From JAJDAN01 sp046583095 (lineage in GTDB: Bacteria > Myxococcota_A > UBA9160 > UBA4427): a DNA stretch of 64,000 nt. Positions 1 through 10,812 of the stretch are shown in pieces. The position numbers and the translations under genes are program-made. The stretch spans positions 1 to 64,000 of the forward strand of contig JAYGDB010000008.1 in assembly GCA_046583095.1 (NCBI GenBank), given 5' to 3'. Position 1 is the stretch's first letter; each line of letters starts with the position of its first letter. A model generated the notes under the pieces. It did not search any database, was not told the DNA's origin, and saw only the letters and a program-made list of their open reading frames with translations.

Positions 1-1
1 G

Positions 2-2770
<2,769 letters not shown>

Positions 2771-2772
2771 AC

Positions 2773-2786
2773 CGACGGATCCGTCG
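2773..2786. terminator. Perfect 14-base palindrome between convergent genes; possible weak terminator
   Basis: A perfect inverted repeat, CGACGGATCCGTCG, fills the gap between the uvrA stop and the esterase stop. There is no T-tract on either side, so it is not a classical intrinsic terminator. Its position between convergent genes suggests a bidirectional end signal, but this is inference. Confidence 0.3.
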
Positions 2787-2796
2787 AGGCGCTCGC

Positions 2797-3930
2797 TCAG
2801 TCGCGCTTCTTCGGATCCTCCGGCAATGCGAGACCCGGGTCGAACCAGCCCAGGATCTTGTCGTTCTCGTCGCGCGGGTAGGTGTGCGAGAGGTCCTCGA
2901 TTTCGCGGTAGACGATCTCGGCACCCGCCTTTTCGAGCTCGTCTCGCGCGACCCGGGCGATCTGCACCGGGAACATCCAGTCGCGGGCGCCGTGCACCAG
3001 GTAGATGCGCTTCCCCTTCGCGCGCTCGATGTTGCCGTTGGCGAAATTCATCGGATGCAGGACACCCGAGACGGGGGCCAAGGCCGTGAAGGGCATGTCT
3101 TCCTGCAGGCCGCCCAGGAGCGCGTAGGTGCCGCCATCGGAGAGCCCCGTCAGCAGGATGCGCTGCGGGTCAACCTTCCAGCGTTCAGACACGGCGCGAA
3201 CCATCGCGGCCAACGGCTGGGCGTCGTAGTCCGGACCGTTCAACGACCAGGTCGGTCCCCGCGACGTGGGCGCCAGCAGTAGGAAGCGACGGCCGCGGGC
3301 TTCGCGTAGCCAGGTCCACAGGAAGTCGCGCCCCTGGCCGCTGCCGCCGTGCAGCGCGACGACCAGGGGCCACGGCTCGCTGCCGTCGTAGGATTCGGGG
3401 ATGTAGAGCGAGAAGCCGCCGCGGCCGCCCTCCCCGGCGTCTCGCCCGCGCTGCAGACCGACGACGATGCCTTCGCGCGGCTCGGGATCGAGAAGCGCCA
3501 ACGTGTCTCGAAAGGGCGCCTCCACGAAGTACCGACCGATCGGGGGGATCGCCAGTCGAAGTGGGAACAACGCCTCCTGGGCACGACAGTGCAGGTGCAT
3601 CGCAGCGAGGATGCGGGCCACTCCTTCGGCCTCGGGATCGAACGAGTCCGCGGCTCCCGCGAGGAGTCCGAGTGCTTTCTCGGCGGGCTCCACCGCTGCC
3701 AACAGGTCGCGGTGGAGATCCCGGAGACCCTCGGGCGGCGTCACCTGCTCGAAGCCACCTCGCGCCTCGGCGAGTCGTCCGACTGCGGGCTGCAGCGCGC
3801 TCTGGAGCCGCGGTAGATCGGGCGGATGGAGTCGCCGTTGCAGCCACTCGATCCCGTCCAGGCCTGCGAGAAGCGCGGGGCCGAGCCGACCGAGTTCCTG
3901 GAAGAAGCGCTGCTCCGCATCTTCACTCAT
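2797..3930 (-). CDS. Alpha/beta-hydrolase, predicted phospholipase/carboxylesterase-type esterase
   Basis: A 377-residue protein with a C-terminal alpha/beta-hydrolase domain at about 170-370. Visible elements are the oxyanion-side HGG at 194-196, the nucleophile elbow GLSDG with Ser264, a likely acid Asp317 and a likely catalytic His349 (LSHTYP). This is the arrangement of the PHB depolymerase/phospholipase-carboxylesterase group; the natural substrate cannot be read from sequence. The N-terminal 160 residues are mainly helical and I do not recognise them. No signal peptide is evident, so it is probably cytoplasmic. It is divergent from the FKBP gene across 67 bases. Fold confidence is high, function general. 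Confidence 0.8.
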   Translation of the reverse strand: MSEDAEQRFFQELGRLGPALLAGLDGIEWLQRRLHPPDLPRLQSALQPAVGRLAEARGGFEQVTPPEGLRDLHRDLLAAVEPAEKALGLLAGAADSFDPEAEGVARILAAMHLHCRAQEALFPLRLAIPPIGRYFVEAPFRDTLALLDPEPREGIVVGLQRGRDAGEGGRGGFSLYIPESYDGSEPWPLVVALHGGSGQGRDFLWTWLREARGRRFLLLAPTSRGPTWSLNGPDYDAQPLAAMVRAVSERWKVDPQRILLTGLSDGGTYALLGGLQEDMPFTALAPVSGVLHPMNFANGNIERAKGKRIYLVHGARDWMFPVQIARVARDELEKAGAEIVYREIEDLSHTYPRDENDKILGWFDPGLALPEDPKKRD

Positions 3931-3997
3931 GACGTTGGAGCGTAGCCACCCTACCTTCCCGCCGGCTCACCCGAAACCTCCGAAAGGAACATGCCAG

Positions 3998-4675
3998 ATG
4001 ACGTCCCGGTACTTCCTTCTGTTCGCCGCCTTCGCGAGCCTAGTCGCCAGCCCCCTCAGCGCCGAGGTCAAGGTCGAGAGCGAAGACGACAAGGCCTTCT
4101 ACCTGATCGGCTTGAGCTTCGGGCGGCAGCTCCACCGGCTGTACCTGAGCGAACGCGAGGCACAGCTCGTCGGAAAGGCCATCATCGATTTCATCAACGA
4201 CGAGGCACTGGACGTCGACCCGGAGGTCTACGGCCCGAAGATCGCCGTCCTCCAGGATGCGCGGGCCAAGCAGGGCCTCGAGATCGAGAGGCAGAAGTCG
4301 GGCACGTTCCTCGCCAAGAAGACCAAAGAGAGCGGCGCGCAGGTCATGCCCTCGGGTCTCGTCTACAAACAGATCGAGGCCGGCTCCGGCGATCAACCCA
4401 AGAAGACCGATACCGTCTCGGTCCACTACACGGGCAGGCTGCGGGACGGATCGATCTTCGACTCGTCGGTGATGCGCGGGGAGCCTGCGTCGTTCCCGCT
4501 GTCGGGGGTCATCCCGTGCTGGACCGAAGGCGTCGCGATGATGAAGGTGGGTGGCAAGGCAGAGCTGGTGTGCCCGTCCGACATCGCCTACGGCGACGCG
4601 CCCCCGCGACAGTCCCCGATTCCGCCGGGCTCGGTACTCGCCTTCGAGGTGGAGCTGCTCGACATCGTCGAGTAG
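3998..4675 (+). CDS. Exported FKBP-type peptidyl-prolyl cis-trans isomerase
   Basis: A folding catalyst acting on Xaa-Pro bonds, probably periplasmic. The 225-residue protein begins with a cleavable signal (hydrophobic stretch 6-19, SPLSA site near 22). A dimerisation-type helical domain spans 30-115, and the FKBP domain spans about 118-225, with VHYTG at 142-146, FDSS at 154-157 and the pocket Trp at 175. This is the FkpA/Mip layout. The start at 3998 is preferred over the ATG at 3991, which is in another frame, because an AAAGGAA ribosome site lies about 8 bases upstream. It stands alone between a divergent esterase and a convergent YjbQ gene. Confidence 0.92.
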   Translation: MTSRYFLLFAAFASLVASPLSAEVKVESEDDKAFYLIGLSFGRQLHRLYLSEREAQLVGKAIIDFINDEALDVDPEVYGPKIAVLQDARAKQGLEIERQKSGTFLAKKTKESGAQVMPSGLVYKQIEAGSGDQPKKTDTVSVHYTGRLRDGSIFDSSVMRGEPASFPLSGVIPCWTEGVAMMKVGGKAELVCPSDIAYGDAPPRQSPIPPGSVLAFEVELLDIVE

Positions 4676-4698
4676 CGCTACGAGCCACGCGGAACGGA

Positions 4699-5109
4699 TC
4701 AGGGTCCGACGTGAACGAACACGTTCCGCTGGCCCCTGGCACTGCGATGCTCCCACAGGAAGATGCCCTGCCAGGTGCCGAGTACGAGGCGTCCTCGGAG
4801 CATCGGAATCGACAGGGATGTCGAGGTCAGTGCGGCCTTGATGTGGGCCGGCATGTCGTCCGGCCCTTCGGCCGTGTGGGTATAGAGCGGGTCGCCCTCC
4901 GGAACCAAGCGCTCGATCCAACGCTCGAGATCGCGCTGAGCCGAGGGATCCGCATTCTCCTGGATGGTCAGGCTCGCGGATGTGTGCGGCATGAAGACCG
5001 TGCACAGGCCGTCCTCCCCGCCGAGTTCAGCCACTGCCGCACCCACCAACCGGGTGATCTCGTGGAGACCCTGGCCGTCCACGCGAACCGTGAGCTCGAG
5101 CGTGCCCAT
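4699..5109 (-). CDS. YjbQ/UPF0047 family protein
   Basis: A 136-residue single-domain protein of the YjbQ family (secondary thiamine-phosphate synthase-like). The family signature is visible: MPHTSASLTIQENADP near 39-54, a HTAEGPDDMPAHIK block near 77-90, then LGTWQGIFLWEHR near 110-122. Members bind metal through conserved histidines and some show weak thiamine-phosphate synthase activity; the physiological role is unsettled. It follows the 38-residue ORF by two bases and the metallophosphoesterase beyond it, so the three are probably cotranscribed on the minus strand. Confidence 0.92.
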   Translation of the reverse strand: MGTLELTVRVDGQGLHEITRLVGAAVAELGGEDGLCTVFMPHTSASLTIQENADPSAQRDLERWIERLVPEGDPLYTHTAEGPDDMPAHIKAALTSTSLSIPMLRGRLVLGTWQGIFLWEHRSARGQRNVFVHVGP

Positions 5110-5111
5110 CG

Positions 5112-5228
5112 TCAGTGCGCGAGCCGATCTCGGGCGCTCGAGCCGACCCGGATCTCGTCGGTCCCGGCGTAGGCGTGCAACACCTGGGCGACGCGGATCA
5201 CCCGCGGCGGCTCACTCCACTCGATCAT
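5112..5228 (-). CDS. Putative 38-residue protein, translationally coupled
   Basis: A short ORF whose ATG (5228-5226) overlaps the TGA of the upstream metallophosphoesterase as ATGA, and whose stop falls two bases before the YjbQ start. The predicted product begins MIEWSEPPRVIRVAQVLH and has no cysteine or membrane segment. I do not recognise it. Support comes from the perfect fit between two real genes and the stop/start overlap typical of translational coupling. It could instead be a non-coding spacer that happens to be open. Confidence 0.45.
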   Translation of the reverse strand: MIEWSEPPRVIRVAQVLHAYAGTDEIRVGSSARDRLAH

Positions 5229-6424
5229 GTCGCTTCTCCTGCTGCGGCGGCGCGAAGGCGGATGTCAGTGATCTCGGCGGGAGCGAAGAGTCGCATGGGC
5301 GGCCCCCAGAAGCCCGTTCCGCAACTGACGTAGAGCTGTGCGTCGCCTCGGCGGTAGAGGCCGGCCACGAACGGGATCGCGAGCCGCACGAAGTAGCGAA
5401 ACGGCCAGATCTGGCCGCCGTGCGTGTGGCCGGAGAGCTGAAGATCGATCCCCATCGCCTGTGCCTTCTTGAAGGTGGTGGGATCGTGTGCGAGCAGAAT
5501 GACCGCGCGGTCCGGGGGCAGGCCGGCGAGGGCCGCAGCCAAGTCCTCACCGCCGCTGCGAGACTCGAGACCTGCCCGGTGATCATCGACACCGGCAAGT
5601 TCGAAGGCCGAGCCGTCCCGCTCGATCGTGACCCGCTCGTTGCGGAGAACCCGAAAGCCCAGCGCCCGCATACGCTCGACCCAGGCGTCGGCGCCCGAGT
5701 AGTGATCGTGATTGCCCGTAACGAAGAACACTCCATGGCGCGCGCGCAGGTCGCCGAAGGGCGCGACCTCGTCTGAAAGCTTTTCGACGCTCCCGTCCAC
5801 GATATCTCCCGTGATGGCGACAACATCGGGATCCAGGGCATTCACCCGCTCCGTCAACTGCCGGGAAAACCTGCGGTCGAGGATCGGACCGATGTGAATG
5901 TCCGAAATCTGCACGATCCGGAAGCCGTCGAGGGCCGCCGGCCAGCGCGCAGGCCAGACATCGACGCGCTTCAGCTGCGGACGCGCCAGTCCACCGCGCA
6001 AGCCCACGGCTACGAAGACCAGGGCAGCGAAGAAAACCGCAATCGCCCGGACGCGCGCTACCTCAAGGGTCCCGAGCCACGACGGTGCGTCCGCTGCATA
6101 GAGCACCATCGGATTCGAGGGCCCGGTCAGGAAGATCAGCAAGTCGGAGAAGCAGACGAGCAGGAAGAGATAGAAGAAGAGTCCCATCCAGATCGACGCG
6201 GGCCACGCGATGATGCGCGACCACGGCGGCTTCATCAGCCGGTCGCCGATCGGCTGCAGGAACAGGCTCGTCGCAGCCAGCACGACCCCCCAGACGAGCA
6301 CGGCCTCCAGACCCGGCGAGAGCGCGGTGTCCACGATCAGGCGCCGAACGATGTAGTAGTGACCGCCTCCGACGACCCCACCGAAGATCAGCAGGAGGAC
6401 AACGATGAAGATGAGTCGCGGCAC
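5225..6424 (-). CDS. Membrane-anchored metallophosphoesterase (YkoQ/YaeI-like)
   Basis: A calcineurin-like dimetal phosphoesterase with N-terminal membrane helices; the catalytic domain probably faces one leaflet, as in UDP-diacylglucosamine-hydrolase relatives. Metal motifs appear in order: DIHIG, GDIVDG, GNHDHY, a lone His in LAHDP, and GHTHGGQ. Three to four hydrophobic segments precede them. The frame is open back to 6625, but the hydrophobic start of the first helix fits a GTG at 6424. That choice also leaves a normal gap to the divergent yhbY gene; an ATG at 6559 is an alternative. Substrate is unknown. Its stop overlaps the next small ORF. Confidence 0.85.
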   Translation of the reverse strand: MPRLIFIVVLLLIFGGVVGGGHYYIVRRLIVDTALSPGLEAVLVWGVVLAATSLFLQPIGDRLMKPPWSRIIAWPASIWMGLFFYLFLLVCFSDLLIFLTGPSNPMVLYAADAPSWLGTLEVARVRAIAVFFAALVFVAVGLRGGLARPQLKRVDVWPARWPAALDGFRIVQISDIHIGPILDRRFSRQLTERVNALDPDVVAITGDIVDGSVEKLSDEVAPFGDLRARHGVFFVTGNHDHYSGADAWVERMRALGFRVLRNERVTIERDGSAFELAGVDDHRAGLESRSGGEDLAAALAGLPPDRAVILLAHDPTTFKKAQAMGIDLQLSGHTHGGQIWPFRYFVRLAIPFVAGLYRRGDAQLYVSCGTGFWGPPMRLFAPAEITDIRLRAAAAGEAT

Positions 6425-6642
6425 CGCGGGAGTCTCGCGCGCCCCCCTCCCCGCCTCAAGCCCGCGGCTGTCGAGCAGCGCTTCGGAGCGGGACTCGTCG
6501 GTTGCCTTCAGGGTGAGGCCGTAGTCAATCCTCTGAACGACGGTCCTGTTCGAAGACATCGCGCGGGCTACGTCGGCCGCTCGTCCCGGGGCGTGGAAGC
6601 CACGCCTGCTAGCGTTCGGCTCCAACTCGTGCGAGAGATCCC

Positions 6643-6957
6643 ATGACCCCGCCCCCCCAGACCGCCCTCGAGGGTTTCCAACGGAAGCACCTGCGCAAGC
6701 TCGCCCACCCGCTCAAGCCCGTCGTCCACGTCGGCGCGGCGGGCATCAGTCCGACCCTTCTCGCTGCCCTCCGGGAAGCCCTCGCAAACCACGAGCTCGT
6801 GAAGGTCCGGCTCCACGAGCCCGACGACAAGAAGTCCCTGGCGCGAAACCTGGCGGACGAGAGCGGCGCGCAGCTGTGCGGACTCGTCGGCCATACGGTG
6901 ATCCTCTACCTCGCGCACCCGGAAGCGCCCCGGATCGAAGTCCCGGTTCGGGAATAG
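6643..6957 (+). CDS. yhbY: YhbY, CRM-domain ribosome-assembly RNA-binding protein
   Basis: A 104-residue CRM-domain protein that associates with pre-50S ribosomal particles in E. coli. The N-terminal helix (LRKLAHPLKPVVHVG) and the following GxxG-type turn and LREALANHELVKVR match the family, as does the central SGAQLCGLVGHTVILY strand-turn. Length is typical (about 97 in E. coli). It starts with ATG shortly after a purine-rich GAGAGA stretch and is transcribed alone, divergent from the metallophosphoesterase. Confidence 0.93.
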   Translation: MTPPPQTALEGFQRKHLRKLAHPLKPVVHVGAAGISPTLLAALREALANHELVKVRLHEPDDKKSLARNLADESGAQLCGLVGHTVILYLAHPEAPRIEVPVRE

Positions 6958-7000
6958 CCGGCAAGTCGCCCGACCGGTGCACGCGCGAGCGTGGGTCGGG

Positions 7001-7684
7001 TCAGTCGGGATCGCGCTCGGACGACATCGGCCGGAAGGCACCAAAGATGCGCTCTCGGATTCCACGGTGCGCGAGGGGCACCAGTGCCAGTGTCAGCACC
7101 ACCGCGGTGGCCGTGTAGAAGCGCGCAGTCCCGAAATCCAGCAACGAAGAGCCGAAGAAGGAAAGCGTCGCGGCGCGGACCGGGGACGCGACGACCACGG
7201 CAATCAAGAAGGGCACTACGGGGATCGCTGCCAAACCCGATCCCAGGTGGAAGGGCGTCAGTGGACCGATGGGATGTGCGGTGGAGACCCCCACCAGGAA
7301 CGGCCCGGCCGCCTCGGCACGTCGCCGGAAGTCTCCGGCCCGCTTACCGAACCAACTCTCGATCCACGGGCGGCCGACCGAGCGCGCTCCGAAATACCAG
7401 AGCACCGCTGAAATCACGATCCCGGTGGCGCCGAGCGCCGAACCGATCACAGCGCCGAAGATGAGACCCCCGGCCGACAACGCGATCGCCGAGGGCAATC
7501 CGAGAAAGGTGCGGAAGATGACGATCAGCAGGTAGAGCCCCCAGGCCCAGAAGCCAAGGCTCGTCACGACGGCGGCGATGGACTCCTGAGAGAACTGCAG
7601 CCCGAGTTCCGCGCGAGCGTAGGAGCCGGCCCAGAAGAGCAAGCCGAGGACGACGAGAACCGAGATACCGCGCACCAAATTCAC
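7001..7684 (-). CDS. TVP38/TMEM64 (DedA-like) membrane protein
   Basis: An integral membrane protein of the SNARE-associated/TVP38 group, about 227 residues. It has an N-terminal helix, a re-entrant-like segment (FRTFLGLPSAIALSAGG) and a central glycine-rich motif FGAVIGSALGATG that marks the family, then further helices. Members include bacterial lipid-scramblase-like DedA relatives; no substrate can be assigned here. The frame extends to 7792, but the GTG at 7684 starts directly before the first hydrophobic helix and avoids overlap with the upstream gene ending at 7726, so it is preferred. Probably cotranscribed with that glycosyltransferase. Confidence 0.85.
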   Translation of the reverse strand: MNLVRGISVLVVLGLLFWAGSYARAELGLQFSQESIAAVVTSLGFWAWGLYLLIVIFRTFLGLPSAIALSAGGLIFGAVIGSALGATGIVISAVLWYFGARSVGRPWIESWFGKRAGDFRRRAEAAGPFLVGVSTAHPIGPLTPFHLGSGLAAIPVVPFLIAVVVASPVRAATLSFFGSSLLDFGTARFYTATAVVLTLALVPLAHRGIRERIFGAFRPMSSERDPD

Positions 7685-7725
7685 GTCAGACGACCATAGC
7701 AGCCAGCCGAGACCCTCCCTCGGCG

Positions 7726-9339
7726 CTAGCGGGGCTTCAGGATCCGGTAGCGATCGATGCGGCCCGCTTCCTGGTAGGCACTGCGCACCCATCCCGAGAG
7801 TTCCGGAGCCGTGCGAACGATCGACCGATCCGGCCGTCGGTCGAAGTCCTCGAGCGGCCAGACGACGAGGGCAGGCGGAGCGGCCTGCAAGCGTGCAACG
7901 AAGGCCTTCTCCTCCTCCTGGGTCAGGAAGATCCCGGGCGTGATGACGTCGATTCCTCCCGGCCCGCGGCGTCCGGAGAGCAGGTAAAGGAGCGGCGCGC
8001 CCGTCATGTCGAGGACGGTGTCCTGAGGCCGGGTCGTTCGCGCCAGCGTTCGAGCCACCTGATCGACCCGCTTCGCGACCCGCGCGCTCACCACCGAGAC
8101 CTCTCCTCCGGTCGACTGCAAGGGAATCACTCCGCGATTCTGCACCGGCAGATAGAAGTCAACGCGCATCGCGTACACCCAGCCCGCGAGCACGATCAGG
8201 CAGACCCCGGCCCGGGCAAGGCTGCGGACGAAATCGGAAGGGCGAGCCGCGTCGAGCCCGCGGCGGACGAGCAGGCCGATGCCGTGGGCGAGAAGCAGAC
8301 ACGCGGGCGGCAGCGCCGACATCAGGTGGTGGTCGTCCGAGCGGCCGAGCGCGCGCAGCAGAGAGACGCCTCCCCAGACGACGATCGCGAGCAGCAAGGC
8401 GTGTTCGAATCGGCGACGCTGTCGCGCGGCGCGCAGCCACAGGGCGATCAGTCCGAAAAAGTAGCCCGCATACAGGACCGCATAGCCGCGATACTGCAAA
8501 CCCACGAACCAGCGGTAGACGTCCCCGCGATTGCTGCTCTCTGGCAACAGCGAGAGGGCCGGGCTCGACAGGCTCTGGGCGCTCTGCAGAGCCACGATAC
8601 GGGTGACGACCTCCCGCCAGACACTCTCGAGCCCCACCGTGGTCGCAAACCAAGCCAGCACGGGCAACGACACCAATGCCAGACCGAGCGCATACACGAG
8701 CCAATCGCGCAGCCAGTCTCGCCAGTCGCGGCTTGTCGTCAGGACCGCGATGCCGATGCCGCAGCTCACCGCGAAGGCCGGGGTCAGCCGAAAGAAGAGT
8801 GCGACACCGGCGAGCACCCCGGCGAAGAACATCCCGCGGCGCGCCTGGCGGGGATCGTCGGCCCGCAAGTACCACGCGAAGGCCAACAGGGCCAGGACGC
8901 TGAAGACCATGTAGCGATAGCCAAAGAGCAGGTGGCTCAGGTGCGAGCGGGGCGCGGCCAGCGCGAGCAGGAGCGCGGCGAGCAGTGCGAAAGTCGGTGC
9001 CGTGATCCTTCGCGCGAGCAGATAGGAGGCCGCGCACAACGCCACCGTGAAGGCCGCGTACAGCATCCGGGCAAGGATGATGCCCGGCGGATCGATCGCG
9101 TAGGCGACCCAGGCCGACAGCAGGTGCCCTGGCGGGAACGGAAACACGATGTCGCCGTAGAGAACGCCTCCGGCCTGCAGCTGCATCGCAGCGTAGAGCG
9201 GCCAACCTTCGTCGAAGAGCCAGGCAATGCCGTGGTGGATGAAGAGCGATTGGAACGCGGAGCTGATTCCGACGATCGCGAGGAGATGCCACCCCGTAAC
9301 GCTTCCGAGCAACGAGGCGTCCGCAGCCTTGGCGTGCAC
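7726..9339 (-). CDS. GT-C fold membrane glycosyltransferase-like protein (PMT/ArnT group)
   Basis: A 537-residue polytopic protein with about ten to twelve hydrophobic helices and a soluble C-terminal domain from about 400. The first periplasmic loop carries an acidic pair (DEGWPLYAAMQL), the usual catalytic and metal region of lipid-phosphate-sugar-dependent GT-C enzymes. Such enzymes move a sugar from a polyprenyl-phosphate donor to a lipid, glycan or protein in the periplasm; donor and acceptor are not predictable. It is divergent from the sulfatase-fold gene at 9453, with the duplicated promoter-like element between them. Confidence 0.75.
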   Translation of the reverse strand: MHAKAADASLLGSVTGWHLLAIVGISSAFQSLFIHHGIAWLFDEGWPLYAAMQLQAGGVLYGDIVFPFPPGHLLSAWVAYAIDPPGIILARMLYAAFTVALCAASYLLARRITAPTFALLAALLLALAAPRSHLSHLLFGYRYMVFSVLALLAFAWYLRADDPRQARRGMFFAGVLAGVALFFRLTPAFAVSCGIGIAVLTTSRDWRDWLRDWLVYALGLALVSLPVLAWFATTVGLESVWREVVTRIVALQSAQSLSSPALSLLPESSNRGDVYRWFVGLQYRGYAVLYAGYFFGLIALWLRAARQRRRFEHALLLAIVVWGGVSLLRALGRSDDHHLMSALPPACLLLAHGIGLLVRRGLDAARPSDFVRSLARAGVCLIVLAGWVYAMRVDFYLPVQNRGVIPLQSTGGEVSVVSARVAKRVDQVARTLARTTRPQDTVLDMTGAPLLYLLSGRRGPGGIDVITPGIFLTQEEEKAFVARLQAAPPALVVWPLEDFDRRPDRSIVRTAPELSGWVRSAYQEAGRIDRYRILKPR

Positions 9340-9366
9340 CGCTCGGAGGCTATCGGGCGCGGGTCA

Positions 9367-9458
9367 GCGATTCAAGCGATCCCATTGATGCTTCTCCGCC
9401 CGTCGTGCAAACTCGGCATGCCGTGTTCCCCGACCCCACGTCTGCTCGAAGGGTGGCC
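9367..9458 (+). repeat. Copy A of a duplicated upstream element of about 92 bases
   Basis: Aligned by eye with the copy at 11786-11877, 73 of 92 positions match without gaps. The two most conserved blocks are GATCCCATTGATGCTT and CGTGCAAACTCGG, spaced identically. Each copy lies just upstream of a Thr-type sulfatase-fold gene on the same strand. Substitutions are not concentrated at any codon position, so this is more likely regulatory or repeat DNA than coding. Confidence 0.75.
9385..9413 (+). promoter_or_regulatory. Candidate promoter for the sulfatase-fold gene at 9453
   Basis: TTGATG (9385-9390) and CAAACT (9408-9413) are separated by 17 bases, the sigma-70 spacing. Both hexamers and the spacing are retained in the second copy at 11804-11832. 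The -10 match is poor (3 of 6), so the call rests on conservation and position. Confidence 0.4.
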
Positions 9459-10730
9459 GCTCGCCTGGTCGCGACACTCCTGATTGGGCTGCCGATGGCG
9501 GGATGCGGCGAACGCGACGGATCCGATCGGATCATCCTCATCGTCGCGGACACCCTGCGTCGCGACTTCCTTTCTCCCTATGGCTCCGAGGTGCCCACGC
9601 CGAACCTGCAGAGACTCGCCGACGAGGGCAGCGTCTTCGGAAACGCGATCTCTTCGTTCCACCAGACGACCATGTCGATGAGTTCGCTCTTCACCGGTCG
9701 AACACCGAGCCTCGAGACCGGTGATCGGAGCACGATTCTTCCGTGGACGAGCCGAGGATGGTGCGGCCTGGCCCGCCTGGCCGAGTCTCCCGATGATACG
9801 TGCGTCCCCCGCGGCCTCGACACACTCGCCGAAGACCTGAAGCGAGCCGGCTACGAGACGCTCGGCATCCAGTCGAACTGGTTCCTCTTCCAGCCCTACG
9901 GCTACGAGCAGGGTTTCGACACCTGGATCGAGGTGGGAGAGCGGGAGCGCCCGACGGGCCGGCAGAGCCGGCAGAATCGCGCTGAGTTGGCCAGGCTCCG
10001 GACGGGCCGCCGTGTGAATCAACGAGTCGCCGAGGCCCTCCAGAAGCGCGAGAGCGATCGCTTCTTTCTCTACGTCCACTACGTCGATACGCACGATTAC
10101 ACGATCCGTTCCGACTTGAAGAGCTACCAAGATGGCGTGCGCTACCTCGACCGAGTGGTGGGAGAGCTACTCCAGGAGCTGCGAGAGAACGCTCTGCTCG
10201 AGAACGCGGTCGTCATCTTCACGTCGGACCACGGCGAGTCCTTCGCCAAGAAGGACGACCATCCGCTGCCGGCCATGCCCAAGCACTTCGGCAACCCGTC
10301 CTTCGATTCGGTCCTCAAGATCCCCCTGATCATCTCACCACCGCAGACGGGGGATACGGCCCGCCTGGTCCGCAGTCAGGACATGTACAGCTTGATCCGG
10401 GAGATCGCCGGGCTCCCGCCAAGTGCACCGGCGGACATCGCCAGCGACGAGGTCTTTCTCGCGGAGCAGTACTTTCAGACCTACCGGCGCGGTCGCTGGA
10501 AGAGCACCTGGGCGCGAAACAACGGGCGGATGGCATTGTTCGACCTGCACGAAGATCCCGGCGAGAAGCGGAACGTCGCGACCTCCCACGCCGACATCGT
10601 GCAGCAGCATCGGGATCGGATCGCCGAGTTGACCCAGTCTCTCGCCACGTCCGTCAGTGAGGACGAACTCGACGCAGTACTGACCCAGGACGAAGAAGAC
10701 CGGCTCCGGGCCCTCGGTTACCTCGACTGA
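9453..10730 (+). CDS. Sulfatase-fold (alkaline phosphatase superfamily) lipoprotein, Thr nucleophile type
   Basis: A predicted exported enzyme of the sulfatase fold, about 425 residues. The GTG at 9453 precedes a signal sequence ending LPMAGC, a loose lipobox. Metal ligands are visible in ADTLRRD near the N-terminus and TSDHGES in the second half. At the place of the sulfatase motif CxPSR it has TTMSM, so threonine (codon 9666) sits where the formylglycine cysteine would be. This argues against sulfate-ester hydrolysis and for phospho-transfer or phosphodiester chemistry. The C-terminus ends LRALGYLD. The frame is open to a GTG at 9405, inside the upstream repeat; 9453 is preferred because of the signal peptide and promoter position. 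Confidence 0.8.
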   Translation: MAARLVATLLIGLPMAGCGERDGSDRIILIVADTLRRDFLSPYGSEVPTPNLQRLADEGSVFGNAISSFHQTTMSMSSLFTGRTPSLETGDRSTILPWTSRGWCGLARLAESPDDTCVPRGLDTLAEDLKRAGYETLGIQSNWFLFQPYGYEQGFDTWIEVGERERPTGRQSRQNRAELARLRTGRRVNQRVAEALQKRESDRFFLYVHYVDTHDYTIRSDLKSYQDGVRYLDRVVGELLQELRENALLENAVVIFTSDHGESFAKKDDHPLPAMPKHFGNPSFDSVLKIPLIISPPQTGDTARLVRSQDMYSLIREIAGLPPSAPADIASDEVFLAEQYFQTYRRGRWKSTWARNNGRMALFDLHEDPGEKRNVATSHADIVQQHRDRIAELTQSLATSVSEDELDAVLTQDEEDRLRALGYLD

Positions 10731-10812
10731 CCGCACTCAGCTGATTCGCTCCGAGCCAGTGAGTTTGCGATAGAGGCGGTGAAGGAGCAGGCCGCTGCCA
10801 CGGGGTGCGCGT

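Noticed and set aside
8284..9483. Plus-strand ORF of 399 residues opposite the GT-C gene
   Set aside because: It is an antisense shadow; only its end overlaps the real repeat copy A.
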